From: Golubevia sp. BC0850
Taxonomy: Eukaryota; Basidiomycota; Exobasidiomycetes; Golubeviales; Golubeviaceae
Reading direction: 5' to 3'
Assembly: GCA_012976225.1 (NCBI GenBank)
Contig: JAAVVG010000007.1
Location: forward strand, 62,001-126,000
Length of the DNA stretch: 64,000 bases
Position 1 is the stretch's first letter. Each line of letters begins with the position of its first letter. The notes beneath the pieces were generated by a model. It was not told the DNA's origin and did no database searches. It saw only the letters and a list, made by a program, of their open reading frames with translations. Both the position numbers and the translations under genes were made by a program. Below are positions 47,434-58,703 of the stretch, in pieces.

Positions 47434-47983
47434 TCTTCTCTAGAGCCCTTGTTGAGCTTCTTCTGAGCAAGATCTGACAGGGACTTTAACAATTAGTTGC
47501 ACTTCTGAAGAATTTGAGAGAGACCTTGGTACATTCTATAGGTCGAACCAACCCCTTTTAGACGCCACCAATGACCAAGGGTTGTCTCGAGGAACTAAGA
47601 CCTTTGAGCGTCTTTCAAAGTCGAGCACCCTCCCCTGGATCTACTGAGGATTTGGATCTGTATCAAGCAAGAATGGCAGAAGGTTCAATACATTCCATCA
47701 CCAGGGGTATCCTCGAGAATGAGGCCTACAAGATCCATTCTGCGGCTCAGACAACAAAGACCTCCTTGCTCTGAGTTATCTGAGTTTGGCATACAGGATT
47801 TGAATTGATTGAACCTAGCTTTGATTCAATAGAAGGGCGAGAGAAGGGAGGTGAATGGATAAAATCAAGGCCGATATCACTTGTCAAAGCCCACTTCCGA
47901 TTCCTTCCAAGTTTTTCCAATCCTAACTTCATTGGTCTTTTCTCTCTTCCAAACCATCTGATTCAAGCCTCTGGTTAAGAGAA
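47434..47983. promoter_or_regulatory. Divergent promoter (DUG1 / WS-DGAT-like)
   Basis: About 550 bp with no supported gene. TATGG-type short repeats occur next to it, inside the DUG1 leader (about 47370-47400). Confidence 0.4.
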
Positions 47984-50402
47984 ATGAGCAGTTCAACTCG
48001 TCATGACAGATTATCGAATCTCAACGGACATGCAATTTCTAATGGTTCAACTTCCAATTCCAATGGAGACGCTCATCCCAAACTCAATGGACACTCAACC
48101 TCAACTTCTAAACCATCAAACCTACAACTTAGCTTGGAGAGACAACTCATAGCTTGGAAAGATTGGTCTTTAAAATTGCTAAGGGAAGAGTATAGATTGA
48201 GAAGGGGAGCCATCGGTGGGGTGAGTTTAACAAGTGGAGAGGATTAGGATAGAGAAGAAGATCAAGGAAGTCACCGCTCGCTCGCTGCTTCGACGGAATG
48301 ACTTATGATGTGGATGGAAGCTTAGGATAGAGTGGAAAGAAAGTGATTCAGAAAGTGCGAAAGTCAACTTTGAAGAGGACTAATGGCTGACTTTGCTGAA
48401 TCTTCCTTCCTTCCCCGTCTTATCGCCTTTCCCACTCCACTGGGTCTATCCCCTTTCTGTGCTCATTTCATGCCTTCTTTCGATTCGAGATTAGCTTGGT
48501 GAGTTCAGTTTTCACATCCAGGTTCGACAAAAGAGACTCTACTTCTTGATCAATCATTCAATCTTCTCTAACTTCCTTCCCCTCTACTTCCCTCCACTTC
48601 CTTTCCAAACACACCCAGACAACATGTGGCTTCTCCTCAACGACATTTCAGGTTTCAATCCAGCTTGTACAGCCACCTACACTTTCGAACAACCGATTTC
48701 CAAAGAAAAGCTCAAAGCAGCTTTAGAAAAGCAAGCATCAAAGTTCCCTCGTTATAAGCAACGATTGACCAACACAGGTAGAAAGTTCCATGGAGCAATG
48801 TTTGAAGACATCAAAGGAGGTTGGGATGTTTATGATTCTGTCAAACATGTCACCCTTCCAGAACCAGCAGGTCTCAAAGAATTAGAAGACTTCACAGCAA
48901 CTTTCGTAGCCAAGTCATGGGATTTCTCGGAACCTCTTTGTGAAGTCAGAGTCTTGGACAATTACAAAGGAAATGGAGATTCTAAATCAGCAATGGTTAT
49001 TAGAGGTCATCATACTTTGACTGATGGACAAGGTTTCGTTTTATCTCAATTGTTAATCACTTCCTACGGAGATGAATTAGAATCTAAAGTCAATGATGGA
49101 GCTGAAACCTTAAGGTTGGCAAGAAGAGGGAAAGCTCAACCTTCTAAAGTTAACAAAGCTCTGAAACCTTTGGACCCTTACCACTCATCTTCTCATCTAC
49201 TGATTTGTTTGACTCTTCAACTTCTGATGTTGAGTCTTTATTGGATCGTAGCTACTAAAGCCTTCGTGGAGGATTTCATTGGGATCTTTAGAATGGCTTT
49301 TAACATTTCTTTCTACTTCCTGTTGACTTTTTGGAGGAACAAATATGCTACTGCTTATCAATCTAGAGCTGGACCTAGAGTCAAACGAAGAGAATTCGCT
49401 ACTACTCGAGATTTGAAAATGGATCAAGTCAAATTGATTCAGAAAGCTTTTTCGGGTGTTACTCCTGGTGGTTGGAGAGAAAGTACTGGTTTGGCTGGTC
49501 CTAGAAGAGCTAACTCTATCTGGGGTCATTTGACTCTGAACGATATCTTGGTTGCTGTGAGTAGATCTGGCTGGATGCGTCTCTCCTCGAGCCTGTCGTT
49601 GACTTCATTTCTTCTCATCTTCCCTCAATTTCTCTTTTCTTATCGCAAAGGTCATCGCGGAAGTTCTTCAAGAAGAAATGCAAACTGTTAAACCACCTCC
49701 AGGAATGTATGGAACTCTAATCAAATTCTCAGATTACATTTTACCATCTCCGATCCCCCTCATGATTCCAATTTCAATCAGAGAACCAGGTTGTTGGGAT
49801 ATGAGAAACCTTTCATCTGGTTCTATCGCTTATGTTGACGTTTCAAACAAGAGACCTCAGAATGCTAAGCAAATGCATAAACAACTACATAAGATCTCTA
49901 AGTCTTTGACTTCAATTAAACATTCTCTACTTCCAAAATTAGCTTTCGAATTGGTTGAATTGACAGGTCAATTACCTATTCTATACCCTTCACGTCATTG
50001 GTATCCTATTCAAGATTTAGTGACTTTTTGTGTTGAAGGTGTTTTCACTTGTTTCACTGCTGTTTTAACTAATGTTCCTGGTCCTGATGAGAAGATTACT
50101 ATGGCTGGCGAAACTGTGGTGAGTAATTCAAACCTCATTACAAGAAGACCGAGATTGATTAACCCTCGACTGACCTCACTTTGACTTTCTTTCCACAGAA
50201 ATCTTGGAGAGCTCTTCCACCTCAAGGTGGAAAGTCTACCCTTGGAATCGGTATTCTAACTTATGCAAATGCCATTGCAGTTTCTTTCTCTGCTGATTTG
50301 GTTCCAGAAAGTGAAGGTGTCGCTAGGAGGTTGACTCAAGCTTTCGAAGAGAGATGGACGGTTTACGTTCAAGCTTCAAATGAATTGCTGAAGAAAGATT
50401 GA
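47984..50402 (+). CDS. Wax ester synthase/diacylglycerol acyltransferase-like protein (about 647 aa)
   Basis: Member of the WS/DGAT acyltransferase superfamily, which transfers acyl groups from acyl-CoA to alcohols or diacylglycerol at the ER or lipid droplets. Exons: 47984-48220, 48522-49556, 49651-50118 and 50199-50402. The active-site motif HHTLTDG (HHxxxDG) lies near residue 242. Hydrophobic segments LLICLTLQLLMLSLYWIV and FRMAFNISFYFLLTFW follow, then GHLTLNDILVAV and the C-terminal LTNVPGPDEKI with a DUF1298-like end. The first intron is 301 bp and the exact acceptor is not secure: the cleanest in-frame choice is 48521, although a strong CACCCAG occurs at 48618. Substrate specificity is unknown. 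Confidence 0.82.
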
Positions 50403-50890
50403 GGACAATTTTGCTTTTCCGCTTCGCGGTATCCTTCCGAAAAACCCTCTGCTTTTGTCTATTGAGGAAAAGATATCCTGTTGTTTTATATCTCACAAAA
50501 CTGATGCCCGAATTTACCTTTGTCTTGCTCTGATTCATGTATTTGCGTATTGTACATATTATTTGCTCCGTTTTTTACTTTTCAATCATGCAATGGTTTT
50601 TCTACTTCCTTTGAGTGTATTGTTCCCGTCTCAGATCTGAGAAACCGAAGTTCAGGGGTTAAGCGCCAGATCGCAAGTCCACCGGACAGCTCAAAAAGAA
50701 TAAGTAGAGAAGACGAAATGTTGTCGTGGTATCGATACAAATCAGAAGAGACAGATAAGTTTCCGACCCTTGAAAATTGAAATGGTAAAGGATTTTTGAG
50801 TTCTCGCGCATCAGCACTCCAACCACCCCCCCCCCTCCATCCCCATCCTCTCCAGTTCAAGACCTCCGCCTGAAAATTCTATGAGCTTTC
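50403..50890. other. Convergent 3' region with poly-C run
   Basis: About 490 bp between convergent genes, with a run of about ten C near 50826. No gene seen. Confidence 0.5.
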
Positions 50891-52258
50891 TTAATTTAGA
50901 TCCGAGAGTTCCGTTAATACGCTCTCAGAATCAAAGTTCACCTTCCTTAATGATTCCAAGTCCTCCTTTCTTTCGTCGATCTTTCCATCCATTTCCTCCA
51001 AGCTTCTCTTCTTTCCTTTCTCCGCTTGTGAGAAATCCGTGATCTTGATATGAGGTTGAGCAGAAGTTTTGGAATCCTTTTGATTCTTTTTTGAAGTTTT
51101 GTCTTTGGATCTCTTGACTTCTTCAGGAACTATCCAACTCAGCCTTTTCCCTAACTTCCTCTGAAGAACGATCTTTTCTTCCTTCTTCCCCAAGACATTC
51201 TCTGAAGTTGAAGGCGAGTTGGAGTAGCAGGGGTGCATGCAGCTGTAACCGAGTTGTTCCATCCTGAGTTCATCGTTCAAAGGTAGTTCTACTAAGATTT
51301 CTGGTTCTCTAGGATTTCTAGTTTCCATAGCCAGAGAAGGAGACTTGTTCAGCTCTTCGGTCATCCCTAAACCTCTCTCGCCATTTTCGAGGTTCCTTCT
51401 GTTGGTAGAATCTTGACCTTGAAGAATGACTCCGCAGTCTTCTCCCAATTCCACATCTTCTAAGCAAACCTCATTGTTTTCCAGACTACATTCACTATCA
51501 GAGTAGGAGCCTCGTCGACTTCTAAACCCAGGGTAGAAGGGCAACTCCATTGCTATCCTATTTCTTTCTTCTTGTTGTTTGGCCACCTCCTCCAACCTTG
51601 AACTTCCAATGATGACACTTTTTCTGTTCCCATAAGGTCTGGAGGCTCTAGCAAATCCACCATCTTGACGCCTTTCTGATTCCCACCGTGTTCCAGAGAC
51701 ATCTCCATTGTCTGCTGAGTGACTTCTAGATCGACTTTCCAGATCCTTTAAAAAGTAACTGTCTCTCTTAGAACTTCCCATCATTCCACTAAACGCATTG
51801 GGAAGTGAGAGGTGAGCATCAAAGGATTTCTTCGTTTCTTCGCCGGATAACAATCTCTCAACTTGCTTTTCATCCTCTGAATTGAGACGATATCTTTTGA
51901 TCTTGGGTCTAGTACTTGATGAGGTCGTTGAGTGTTCGGGAACAGTTCTGACACTTGAGACTTCATCTTCAGGTGCAATTCTTTGGGTTCTGGAGTGATT
52001 TTGTTGCTCTGAGTTTCTCCTGGATCTTGCAGCCTCCTTCTGAGGCTCCTTGGTCGGAACAGCAGTCTCAGTTGGCTCATTTGCTGAACCTTCTGGAGGC
52101 CTAGATGAATCGGGAGCCCGATTATAGATCTTAGGAATTGAGTTCGTGTACAACTCGATACCTAAGATCGCTCGATTCGATGGTTGCGCAGTTGAAGAGG
52201 GGTTGGAGGTTGCACTTGAAAAGCTCCAAGTCGAAGACCTCGGACCCAGCTTACTCAT
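50891..52258 (-). CDS. Unknown, mostly disordered protein (455 aa)
   Basis: Single open frame with no recognised domain. It is rich in Ser, Glu, Arg and Asn, with an acidic middle (CSLENNEVCLEDVELGEDCG), a KR-rich segment (KRSKDKTSKKNQKDSK) and an acidic C-terminus ending in LTELSDLN. A short possibly folded part reads LGYSCMHPCYSN, and KLGKRLSWIVPEEVKR may be a helix. Upstream of the ATG this frame meets a stop within about 10 codons, so 52258 is the start of this frame unless splicing differs. The ATG overlaps the stop of a small spliced ORF (ATGA). Nuclear location is a guess from composition. Confidence 0.65.
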   Translation of the reverse strand: MSKLGPRSSTWSFSSATSNPSSTAQPSNRAILGIELYTNSIPKIYNRAPDSSRPPEGSANEPTETAVPTKEPQKEAARSRRNSEQQNHSRTQRIAPEDEVSSVRTVPEHSTTSSSTRPKIKRYRLNSEDEKQVERLLSGEETKKSFDAHLSLPNAFSGMMGSSKRDSYFLKDLESRSRSHSADNGDVSGTRWESERRQDGGFARASRPYGNRKSVIIGSSRLEEVAKQQEERNRIAMELPFYPGFRSRRGSYSDSECSLENNEVCLEDVELGEDCGVILQGQDSTNRRNLENGERGLGMTEELNKSPSLAMETRNPREPEILVELPLNDELRMEQLGYSCMHPCYSNSPSTSENVLGKKEEKIVLQRKLGKRLSWIVPEEVKRSKDKTSKKNQKDSKTSAQPHIKITDFSQAEKGKKRSLEEMDGKIDERKEDLESLRKVNFDSESVLTELSDLN

Positions 52259-52490
52259 TTCGACCGAATGACTAGATTCTTTGGAAGTCTTTTAGGCTTG
52301 GTCAATCGTTTGGCTCGAGGTCTTGAAGTTGGTGAATCGGTGTAATGAGGTGGCTTCTGGACTGAGCTGAAAGAGAGACAGCGAATGAGACAGAAGCATG
52401 GATTAAATGGACAACAGCTCGGTTACCTCTTCACCTTCTCCTTTGTGTCTGGATTTCTATGAGGCAGTTCAGTTTATTGGAACTACTCAT
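52255..52490 (-). CDS. Small spliced ORF (55 aa) overlapping the next start
   Basis: Tentative. ATG at 52490, exon 52490-52435, GT-AG intron (donor GTGAAG, acceptor CTTTCAG), exon 52366-52255. The product begins MSSSNKLNCLIEIQTQRRS and its basic tail reads RPRAKRLTKPKRLPKNLVI. Its TGA overlaps the ATG of the 455-aa frame as ATGA. The second exon has protein-like composition, but it could instead be an upstream ORF in the leader of the larger gene or the end of a longer unseen gene. No homology is recognised. Confidence 0.35.
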
Positions 52491-53344
52491 GATCTATGAC
52501 GATATCTTCTGTAAAGTTTGGCGGACAAGCTCTCATATCCCAAGTGGCTCCCAAACTTTCTGGCTCTCTGGAACTTCTTTTCCTTCGGTTGTTATTAGAT
52601 TTATACTCACTCCTTCTACCCTTCGGTATCTTCGACCTGCTTCAAGGCCTCTTAGAGCTCTCCGTCTCTCCGTCTCTCCTAACCTCTCCCTCCGAGTGTC
52701 TCTTTTGATCGACGACCACTGAAGGTCCTGAGTTGGAGAAAGAGGTGAGAGAGTCTATGATGAGTTCTAGTCTTGCTCCCTCCGAATTGAAGACTGAAGC
52801 AAATTGAAGACTGAAGCTAGAGGAGAAAGTTCAAGCTTGAGGCAAATCAAGCAGATGTAGAAGAAAGAATGCGAGAGAAAAATAGTCAAAAGCAACAAAT
52901 CTATTCTTTATCACTATATATCATGAATCCACTCCTTCAAAACTCGGAGAAGGGGTTCTGAGTCAAAAACAGTTTTGCCTTGTCTCAGACCGTCTGAAAA
53001 ATGTGTCTCACAATGTTCAGGCGAAAAGCTGAATTCAAAGCAGTTCTCTCACTCACTTTGATTGAGATAAGATTGAACGGAACAGAAGATAAACTACATA
53101 CCGCCTACAAGACTAGCAAATCTCTATGAAAAGAAGCCGAGCCGAAAAAAAGGTGCTATTCTCGGTGGCAAAAGGAGACGTGGTCAGGCTCGCAGGCTCC
53201 TGTGTTTTCCAACTTTGCTTGACATCAAGTCACAGTTGAGCCTTGAGATTCGAGATGTATTCGAAATCCTTGTTCTGTAGGAGACTTGACTTGTAGAAAA
53301 CTTCACTCTGCCTGTTACTTATTCTCAATTTCCTTTCTTTCCCG
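52491..53344. other. Intergenic region, no supported gene
   Basis: About 850 bp. It has two tandem copies of a 17-bp unit (ATTGAAGACTGAAGCAA-like) near 52785-52818 and an A/T-rich stretch TATATATCATG near 52914. No coding frame looks real. Confidence 0.4.
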
Positions 53345-54136
53345 GGAGGCACTTCTTGCACAAAGCCTACGACGCCGCGCGCACAAAGCGCGGTCTCAAA
53401 CGCAAAATCGCAAAACCCTGCTTGCACAAAGTCAGGAAATGTCGAGAACAGCTTCTAACGCTCTCTTCGAAATCAGTCTCAACGCTCTCAAGTGTATCTT
53501 GAGCTTATCTTTTTGATCTGCTTAAAGATGTGTGTACTTTTTTCCCGACCTCAAGGAGGTTGGATTGGGAGTTAGGCAAGATTTTCGACGTGGCTTCCCC
53601 TTCAAGCTTTTTCGAAGCAAGTTGAGCTCTGGTTTCTCGCCTAAGGTCTTAAATAAGTGTAATGGCAGGGTCAGAAGAGCTATCAAAGAGGCAGAAACAG
53701 TAAGGTAGGGCGGACCTTCAACCACCATGAAGCAGAAGGCAGCTGGGCTTTTCTCCTTTCAGCATGGGACCCAAGTCGCCTCCGAGACTTCCTTTATAGT
53801 ATTTCTAACCCATTTGAAGGTTGCTGAAAGGGTAGAAAGAGAAAGAAAGAAGAGGGTAGTGAAGTCAGAAACCCACACTCATCACCATCACAACTTTGCA
53901 TTCGAGAATCTACAGAGCCCCAATTTCTGTTCAGTATACTTTTGAAACGACAAGATGAAATTTGGGAGAGTTAGAGAGGTGATGCCATGGACTGAAGAAG
54001 AGGGAAGTTAATCTTGAATGTTGTCGAATCTTCACTTCGTGCAGAAAGGGTCGCGAAAATTTCGCGATTGACATACTTTGTGCAAGCGGTGCTCTGTGCG
54101 CGCGGCGTCGTAGGATTTGTGCAAGAAGGGTATCCC
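53345..54136. mobile_element. MITE-like non-autonomous DNA element (about 792 bp)
   Basis: Two 34-bp arms are inverted copies of each other with one mismatch: 53352-53385 (starting CTTCTTGCACAAAGCC) and 54095-54128. A second, inner inverted pair (GCTTGCACAAAGT) lies at 53420-53432 and 54075-54087. The segment is flanked by a 10-bp direct repeat, TTCTTTCCCG, at 53335-53344 and 54137-54146, as expected of a target-site duplication; 9-11 bp is the size made by Mutator-like transposases. No transposase frame is present. The outermost 7-8 bp of the arms do not match well, and the flanking repeat is pyrimidine-rich, so the boundaries are tentative. The arms are GC-rich (CGCGCGC core) unlike the surroundings. 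Confidence 0.6.
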
Positions 54137-54364
54137 TTCTTTCCCGCTTCTTCCCCCTCCTTCTAACTCTGGTTGTTGACTAGTCTCCTCCTTCTTCATC
54201 TTCCCCGACTTTCTGTCTCCTTGACCGGTCAAAGTTCGATGCTGAATAGAATGAAAGCGTATGTGAGATCAGCTGAAGTTGTGTGGAACTTCAGGGGTGG
54301 ATTTCAACTCTTTTGGTCGAGACACTCACCAGACAAAGAGTCGACAAGGTGAGTAAACAGACAT

Positions 54365-55059
54365 CTACCCAGGATTTACTGTCAGCTTGTACCTGGAAGG
54401 GGTATCTTTGATCCCCCAAACTACGAATGGAATGAGGAGAGGAGAGGAGCGGTTCAGCGACTTCACAGAGATCATCCCGTTCTACTTATGAAGAGTTTAC
54501 TTACCCCAAGCGACGTCTCCAATTTGAGTTTCTCCAAAAGTAATTACTGCTGTTTCTGTGTGCTGCAGATTTTCGAGAGTCAGTAGTACAATGCGATCAG
54601 TTCAAAACTCCCGCAGGACTCGCCTGTTGAGCCTTGTTTACGATTCCATCTCTTCGCATCGTACTACTGACCAGGTCACATCGAAAGGTGATTTCTGCAT
54701 CATAAATTTCTTGCTTCGTTGCTCTAGCTCTGTTTTTGAAAGAGACTTTAAAGTCGACTTTGAACTTGGAAGAGTTCTTCGCATGGAACAGCTCTTCTCC
54801 GGTCTCAGGATCGGCTCCGGTGTACTCGTCTTGAGCCAGAGTTTTGCCATGTCTTTGAACTGATAGCAGAGGGACTTTCGCAGACGAATAGAGCGCTGAG
54901 GGGAATACCGAAAGTTTCGTCAGAGAGAGCCAGGCGCCAAGATAAGCAAAGCAGTGAACGCAACTCACTTTGAATTCCACCTTTGGCAGGAAAAATACTA
55001 AAAACCTCTTCTTGTGTGACATAGTCCTGAGTTTTGTTCAGAAGCGAGAGATTAGCCAT
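54365..55059 (-). CDS. LURP-one/tubby-like fold protein, 3' end uncertain (about 137 aa)
   Basis: Looks like a LOR (LURP-one-related, scramblase/tubby-like barrel) protein; function unknown in fungi. Exons on the minus strand: 55059-54969, 54895-54672, 54562-54505 and 54405-54365. Barrel-like pattern: GEELFHAKNSSKFKVDFKV, AEITFRCDL-HTETAVITFG and RYKLTVNPG. In the family the last strand is followed by a PGVD-x-A-L hydrophobic helix. Here the frame stops (TAG) right after NPG, while the next frame over reads VDVCLLTLSTLCL up to a good GTGAGT donor. This suggests a one-base loss in the last exon, a misread splice site, or true shortening. The fit to the family is moderate and rests on pattern only. 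Confidence 0.5.
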
Positions 55060-55575
55060 GACCACTGGAACGACCTCTCAGGCACTCACATCCCTGCCAT
55101 TGACTCACCTGGACCAGAGTTTCGACAATACTTCGATGGAACCATCCCGTGGACTCGATCAGAAGTTGTAGTACCAAAGGGTGAGAATGAGTGGTGAACT
55201 CAGTTAGAATTCCAAGTGGAAGAAGAAGATCCGAGGGGGCATGCTCTTGAGATGGAAGTTGGCTTGCTGAATTGCCCATACTCCGGTCACCGATCGCCTT
55301 CTCTTAAAATTTAAAGAGGATTTGGATGTAAGAAGGGGATGGAAAGAGAAAGAGAGAAGGAGAAGGAGAAAAGGTTGCTCCAAAGAAAGCACCGTCCTCT
55401 TTGACGTCGCCGCTCACGAAGCTCAACGTAACGTTTCTTGGCTTTGTCACAGCTGCCGATTCTAGAAAAGAAGAACACCAGTTCTGGAAATTGCGAGCTC
55501 GAAGACAAGTTGACGATAGCTACACCTTATCAACGAGTCTTCTAGTCTTCTACACATCCCATCAAAATCTTCAAG
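55060..55575. promoter_or_regulatory. Divergent promoter (LURP-like / roadblock)
   Basis: About 515 bp between divergent starts. Open frames here on both strands have no family features. A GA-rich stretch lies near 55335-55375. Confidence 0.4.
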
Positions 55576-56515
55576 ATGCAGACAACGATCTCAGCCTCGT
55601 CTTTGGAAGCGAAACCTCATTCTTCAGATCCTTCAACATCACCACCAGCACCAACTGGATCTCCAATGCCACCTACAGCTTCTCTATCTTCTTCTCAACC
55701 GACTCCACCTCCAGAAGTAGAAGCTACCTTAACAAAGCTAACTTCTCACAAGAACGTCATGGGTTGTTTGGTCCTGAGTAGACCAGAAGGACTGATTATC
55801 AGAAGTGGTGGTTCTATGTTTGAACCTACAGGTCCAGGAGCTAGAGATAGGGCGGAAAGATTGAGGAGGATAGTCAGGATGGTGAGGAACGTGAATGAGA
55901 GCTTGACGAAAGAGGTGGAAATGGTAGGCGAAGGTGATAGGAAAGAAGGCGAGGATGGGGAAGAATTTGATGACTTCAAGGTGAGTATTCTAGAGACACC
56001 TTGGCTTTCGAGGAGAGCAAAAGATATGAGGTAGTGAGGTTGGTCGAGGACAAGCAGAGATAAGATCACCAAGCTGGCTCTGTCCCAGAGAAGTTGTTCA
56101 AAAGCTACTTAGAATACTGCGAAGGCTATAAGGTTAGAAACAAGAGTCTTCAGTTTGCAGTTCGAGGAGTCTTGAGTTACCACTGTCCTGTCAAGCTCCC
56201 TTCGAGGTCTCTTCGCAAGCTGGTCTTCTCTCTTCCTCACCTCTACTTCTGCGTGGCTTCCTTTCTACCCAGGACGAACTAGGGTTCGTAAGGATAAGGA
56301 CCAAGAAATACGAAATGATGATTTCGCCAAGTGAGTCTCTCATTCTAGCAATTCTAGTCCTCTGCCATTGTCTACTCGGTCGTTTCCAGATCTTTTCCTT
56401 CAGTGACCCAATCTATCTCTGGTCTCACTATATTCTTATCTCCTCTCTGCCGCATCAAATTACAGGCGAGAAGTACCTTTTGGTGGTCATTCAAGATCCC
56501 TCCATCGCTCCCTGA
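55576..56515 (+). CDS. Roadblock/LC7 domain protein, dynein light chain type (about 170 aa)
   Basis: Roadblock-type light chain expected to bind dynein intermediate chain, or to act as a small-GTPase regulator. Exons: 55576-55980, 56273-56330 and 56466-56515. The first 50 residues are Ser/Pro-rich; the fold follows: LTSHKNVMGCLVLSRPEGLI, a helix RAERLRRIVRMVRNVNESL, an acidic insert, then LGFVRIRTKKYEMMISP and KYLLVVIQDP, the classic C-terminal strand pair. It is longer than the usual 95-110 residues because of the N-terminal tail and the acidic loop. The acceptor at 56272 (CTACCCAG) gives the best match; the 292-bp first intron is long. Confidence 0.85.
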
Positions 56516-56886
56516 TCCTTGCCTCTAAGTCAAATCGCAAACACTTGTATACCCACCTTATCTGACTCTCACGCAATTCAATAGACAGTTTCGATCTCCC
56601 ATTTTCCCCTTTGTTGATCGTTTCTTTAGCTTCCATATTCCCTGTCTAAGTTCTGGTTTCAAGTTTCCCGTTTGAACCCTCGCTTCTGATCATTTTCACT
56701 ATCCCAATCTATCTATGCTTAGATAGCACAACTTCTCGAGAGTCGTTTGCACAGTTGAGATGTTGGTGGAAGAGAACACTCAGTGACGAACGATTGCACA
56801 GCTTTATGTGAGTTTGAACTCTTTCTTCAAACTCGTTCTTCTTCTTCACCACCCTCTCTTCTTCTTCGACCTTAGATACAACGACC
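56516..56886. promoter_or_regulatory. Promoter/leader of the gelsolin-like gene
   Basis: About 370 bp between two genes on the same strand. C/T-rich; no clear TATA box or other feature. Confidence 0.35.
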
Positions 56887-58703
56887 ATGACCGAAGAACA
56901 GCATCACGATTCTCATTTGACTAGAACGCACGAGTACAAGTGAGTCGAACTAGAAAGGGTCAGGGGCACCTTTGATTCCACTCGAGTCGAAACGGGGCTC
57001 CTTTCGTCTTTACTCATCTCTTATATTTCTGTTTCTTTCATTCTGCTTGTCAGGGTCGAAGGATCTAATGGTGAGCTTCTACATCTTATCACCTTGGAAG
57101 ATGCCGTCTCTTCGTTAAGTCGCAGCTTTCTTCGTTCGTTCTCCCATTCACGCTTTCTCTCTCTCTCTTGCCCCGCTCCCCCCCCCCTCCTTCCCTCCAG
57201 TCGAGCTTGTCGGATCAGACATCGATCACAAAGTTAAGTACAACTCAGCAGCTACCGAACCAGCATGGAAGAGCATCTCTCAAACTCCAGGGATCAAAAT
57301 TTGGAGAGTTGAACAATTCGAGATTGTCACTTGGCCAGAAGATCAATATGGGAGTTTCTTCGACGGGGACAGCTATATCGTACTTCATAGCTACAAGAAG
57401 ACTCCTGATCAAGAAGGCTTGAGTTGTGAGTGAGGTTGCGAGGGAGGTGAAAAACTAGGGCTCTACTGTTGGCCATGACTGAATGACCGACTTTCTGTCT
57501 CTTCTTATTTATTACTGGTGTCTCTAGATAATGCTCACTTCTGGTTGGGTAAAGAGACTACTCAAGACGAGGCTGGAACAGGTACGTCGAACAAGTGAAG
57601 GCTGGCGGAGGGATCTCGGCTCAAACTAAGCTCTTTCTCTGACGTCGCTCCCCCTCCCCCTTCTGCTCTCACCCAGCTGCTTACAAGACAGTAGAACTCG
57701 ACGAATGTGAGTCCTCTTGATGCCGCTCCTTCTTCGTACTTCCAGTTTCCAACACTTCTTCTTTCACCTCCGTCCCAGTCCTCCACGGAGCAGCGATCCA
57801 ATATCGAGAAGTTCAACATCATGAATCGCAAGCTTTCCATACCGTTTTCAAGAGTCTGACTTATTTGAAAGGAGGAGTTCGTACTGGTTTCAATCACGTC
57901 GTTCCTCAAGAAACCTCTCTCTTCAGACTACTCCAATTAACTTCAAGTGGTAAAAACGGAGTCATCGTAAATGAAGTTGAAGCGAACTGGCAAAGCTTGA
58001 ACAGTCATGATGTTTTTGTTCTGGACGAAGGACAGAAATTGAGAGCTTGGCAAGGGAAGAATTGTAGTCCGTGAGTTTGAATCGTTGAATGGGGCACAGT
58101 GAAAACGCAAAGGTTCGAACTAACATCCTTGCTTTTCCACTGAATTTCTGATCATTGAAATCTTCTCCTTTTCCTATGCCATACAGTATTGAAAAAGCCA
58201 AAGCGGCTCAAGTTATGTCGAACCTCTCCTCCCAACGTTCAGGTCAAGCGACGGTCGAAGTACTCTCACAAACGGATTCCAAGTCTCTCTCTTTCATCAC
58301 CACCTTATCCGGATCTATAAATTCTATAATTTCCGATTCTCAATCTCCTCGAACCCCAATTTCTCCTTTAGCTTCTCGACCTTCACGTCTCTTTCGTCTT
58401 TCAGATTCGACCGGACAATTATCTTTTGATATGATCCTTTCAGGTGAAAGATCTCCAACGATCGAGGATTTCAAATCGAACGATGTCTTCATCTACGACA
58501 ATGGAAAGGATCAATTGTTCGTTTGGCAAGGAAAAAATGCAAGTTCAGCTGAGAAATCCAGTTGGTTAAAAATCGCTCAGGCTTATTTGAAGAACTTGGA
58601 AAACGAATTTCAGGGGATTGGGAATGTTGGGAATAGGATTAGTATTGCTAAACAGTTGGAAGGACTTGAAGATGAAGGTTTTAGAGTTGCCGTTAAAGGT
58701 TAG
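56887..58703 (+). CDS. Gelsolin/severin-family actin-binding protein (about 395 aa)
   Basis: Likely calcium-regulated actin filament severing or capping protein with gelsolin repeats. Exons: 56887-56939, 57054-57070 (17 nt), 57201-57425, 57528-57581, 57677-57706 (30 nt), 57779-58070 and 58187-58703. Repeat 1: GIKIWRVEQFEIVTWPED, GSFFDGDSYIVLHSYKK, NAHFWLGKETTQDEAGTAAY, VELDEFLHGAAIQYREVQ, HTVF. Repeat 2 has LNSHDVFVLDEGQKLRAWQG, and repeat 3 has FKSNDVFIYDNGKDQLFVWQGK, with GNRISIAKQLEGLEDEGF near the end. A Ser/Pro-rich linker precedes repeat 3. The two very short exons are supported because they restore the conserved repeat. A (C)n run precedes exon 3 at about 57178-57188. Confidence 0.9.

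Noticed and set aside
48619-48629. Alternative acceptor (CACCCAG) for exon 2 of the WS/DGAT-like gene
   Set aside because: It gives the wrong phase from exon 1; the acceptor at 48521 keeps frame, though an unseen extra exon could still rescue the other choice.
50826-50836. Homopolymer C and G runs (near 39376, 50826 and 57180)
   Set aside because: Simple low-complexity tracts; possible sequencing-length errors, but the two intergenic ones affect no gene and the third lies in an intron.
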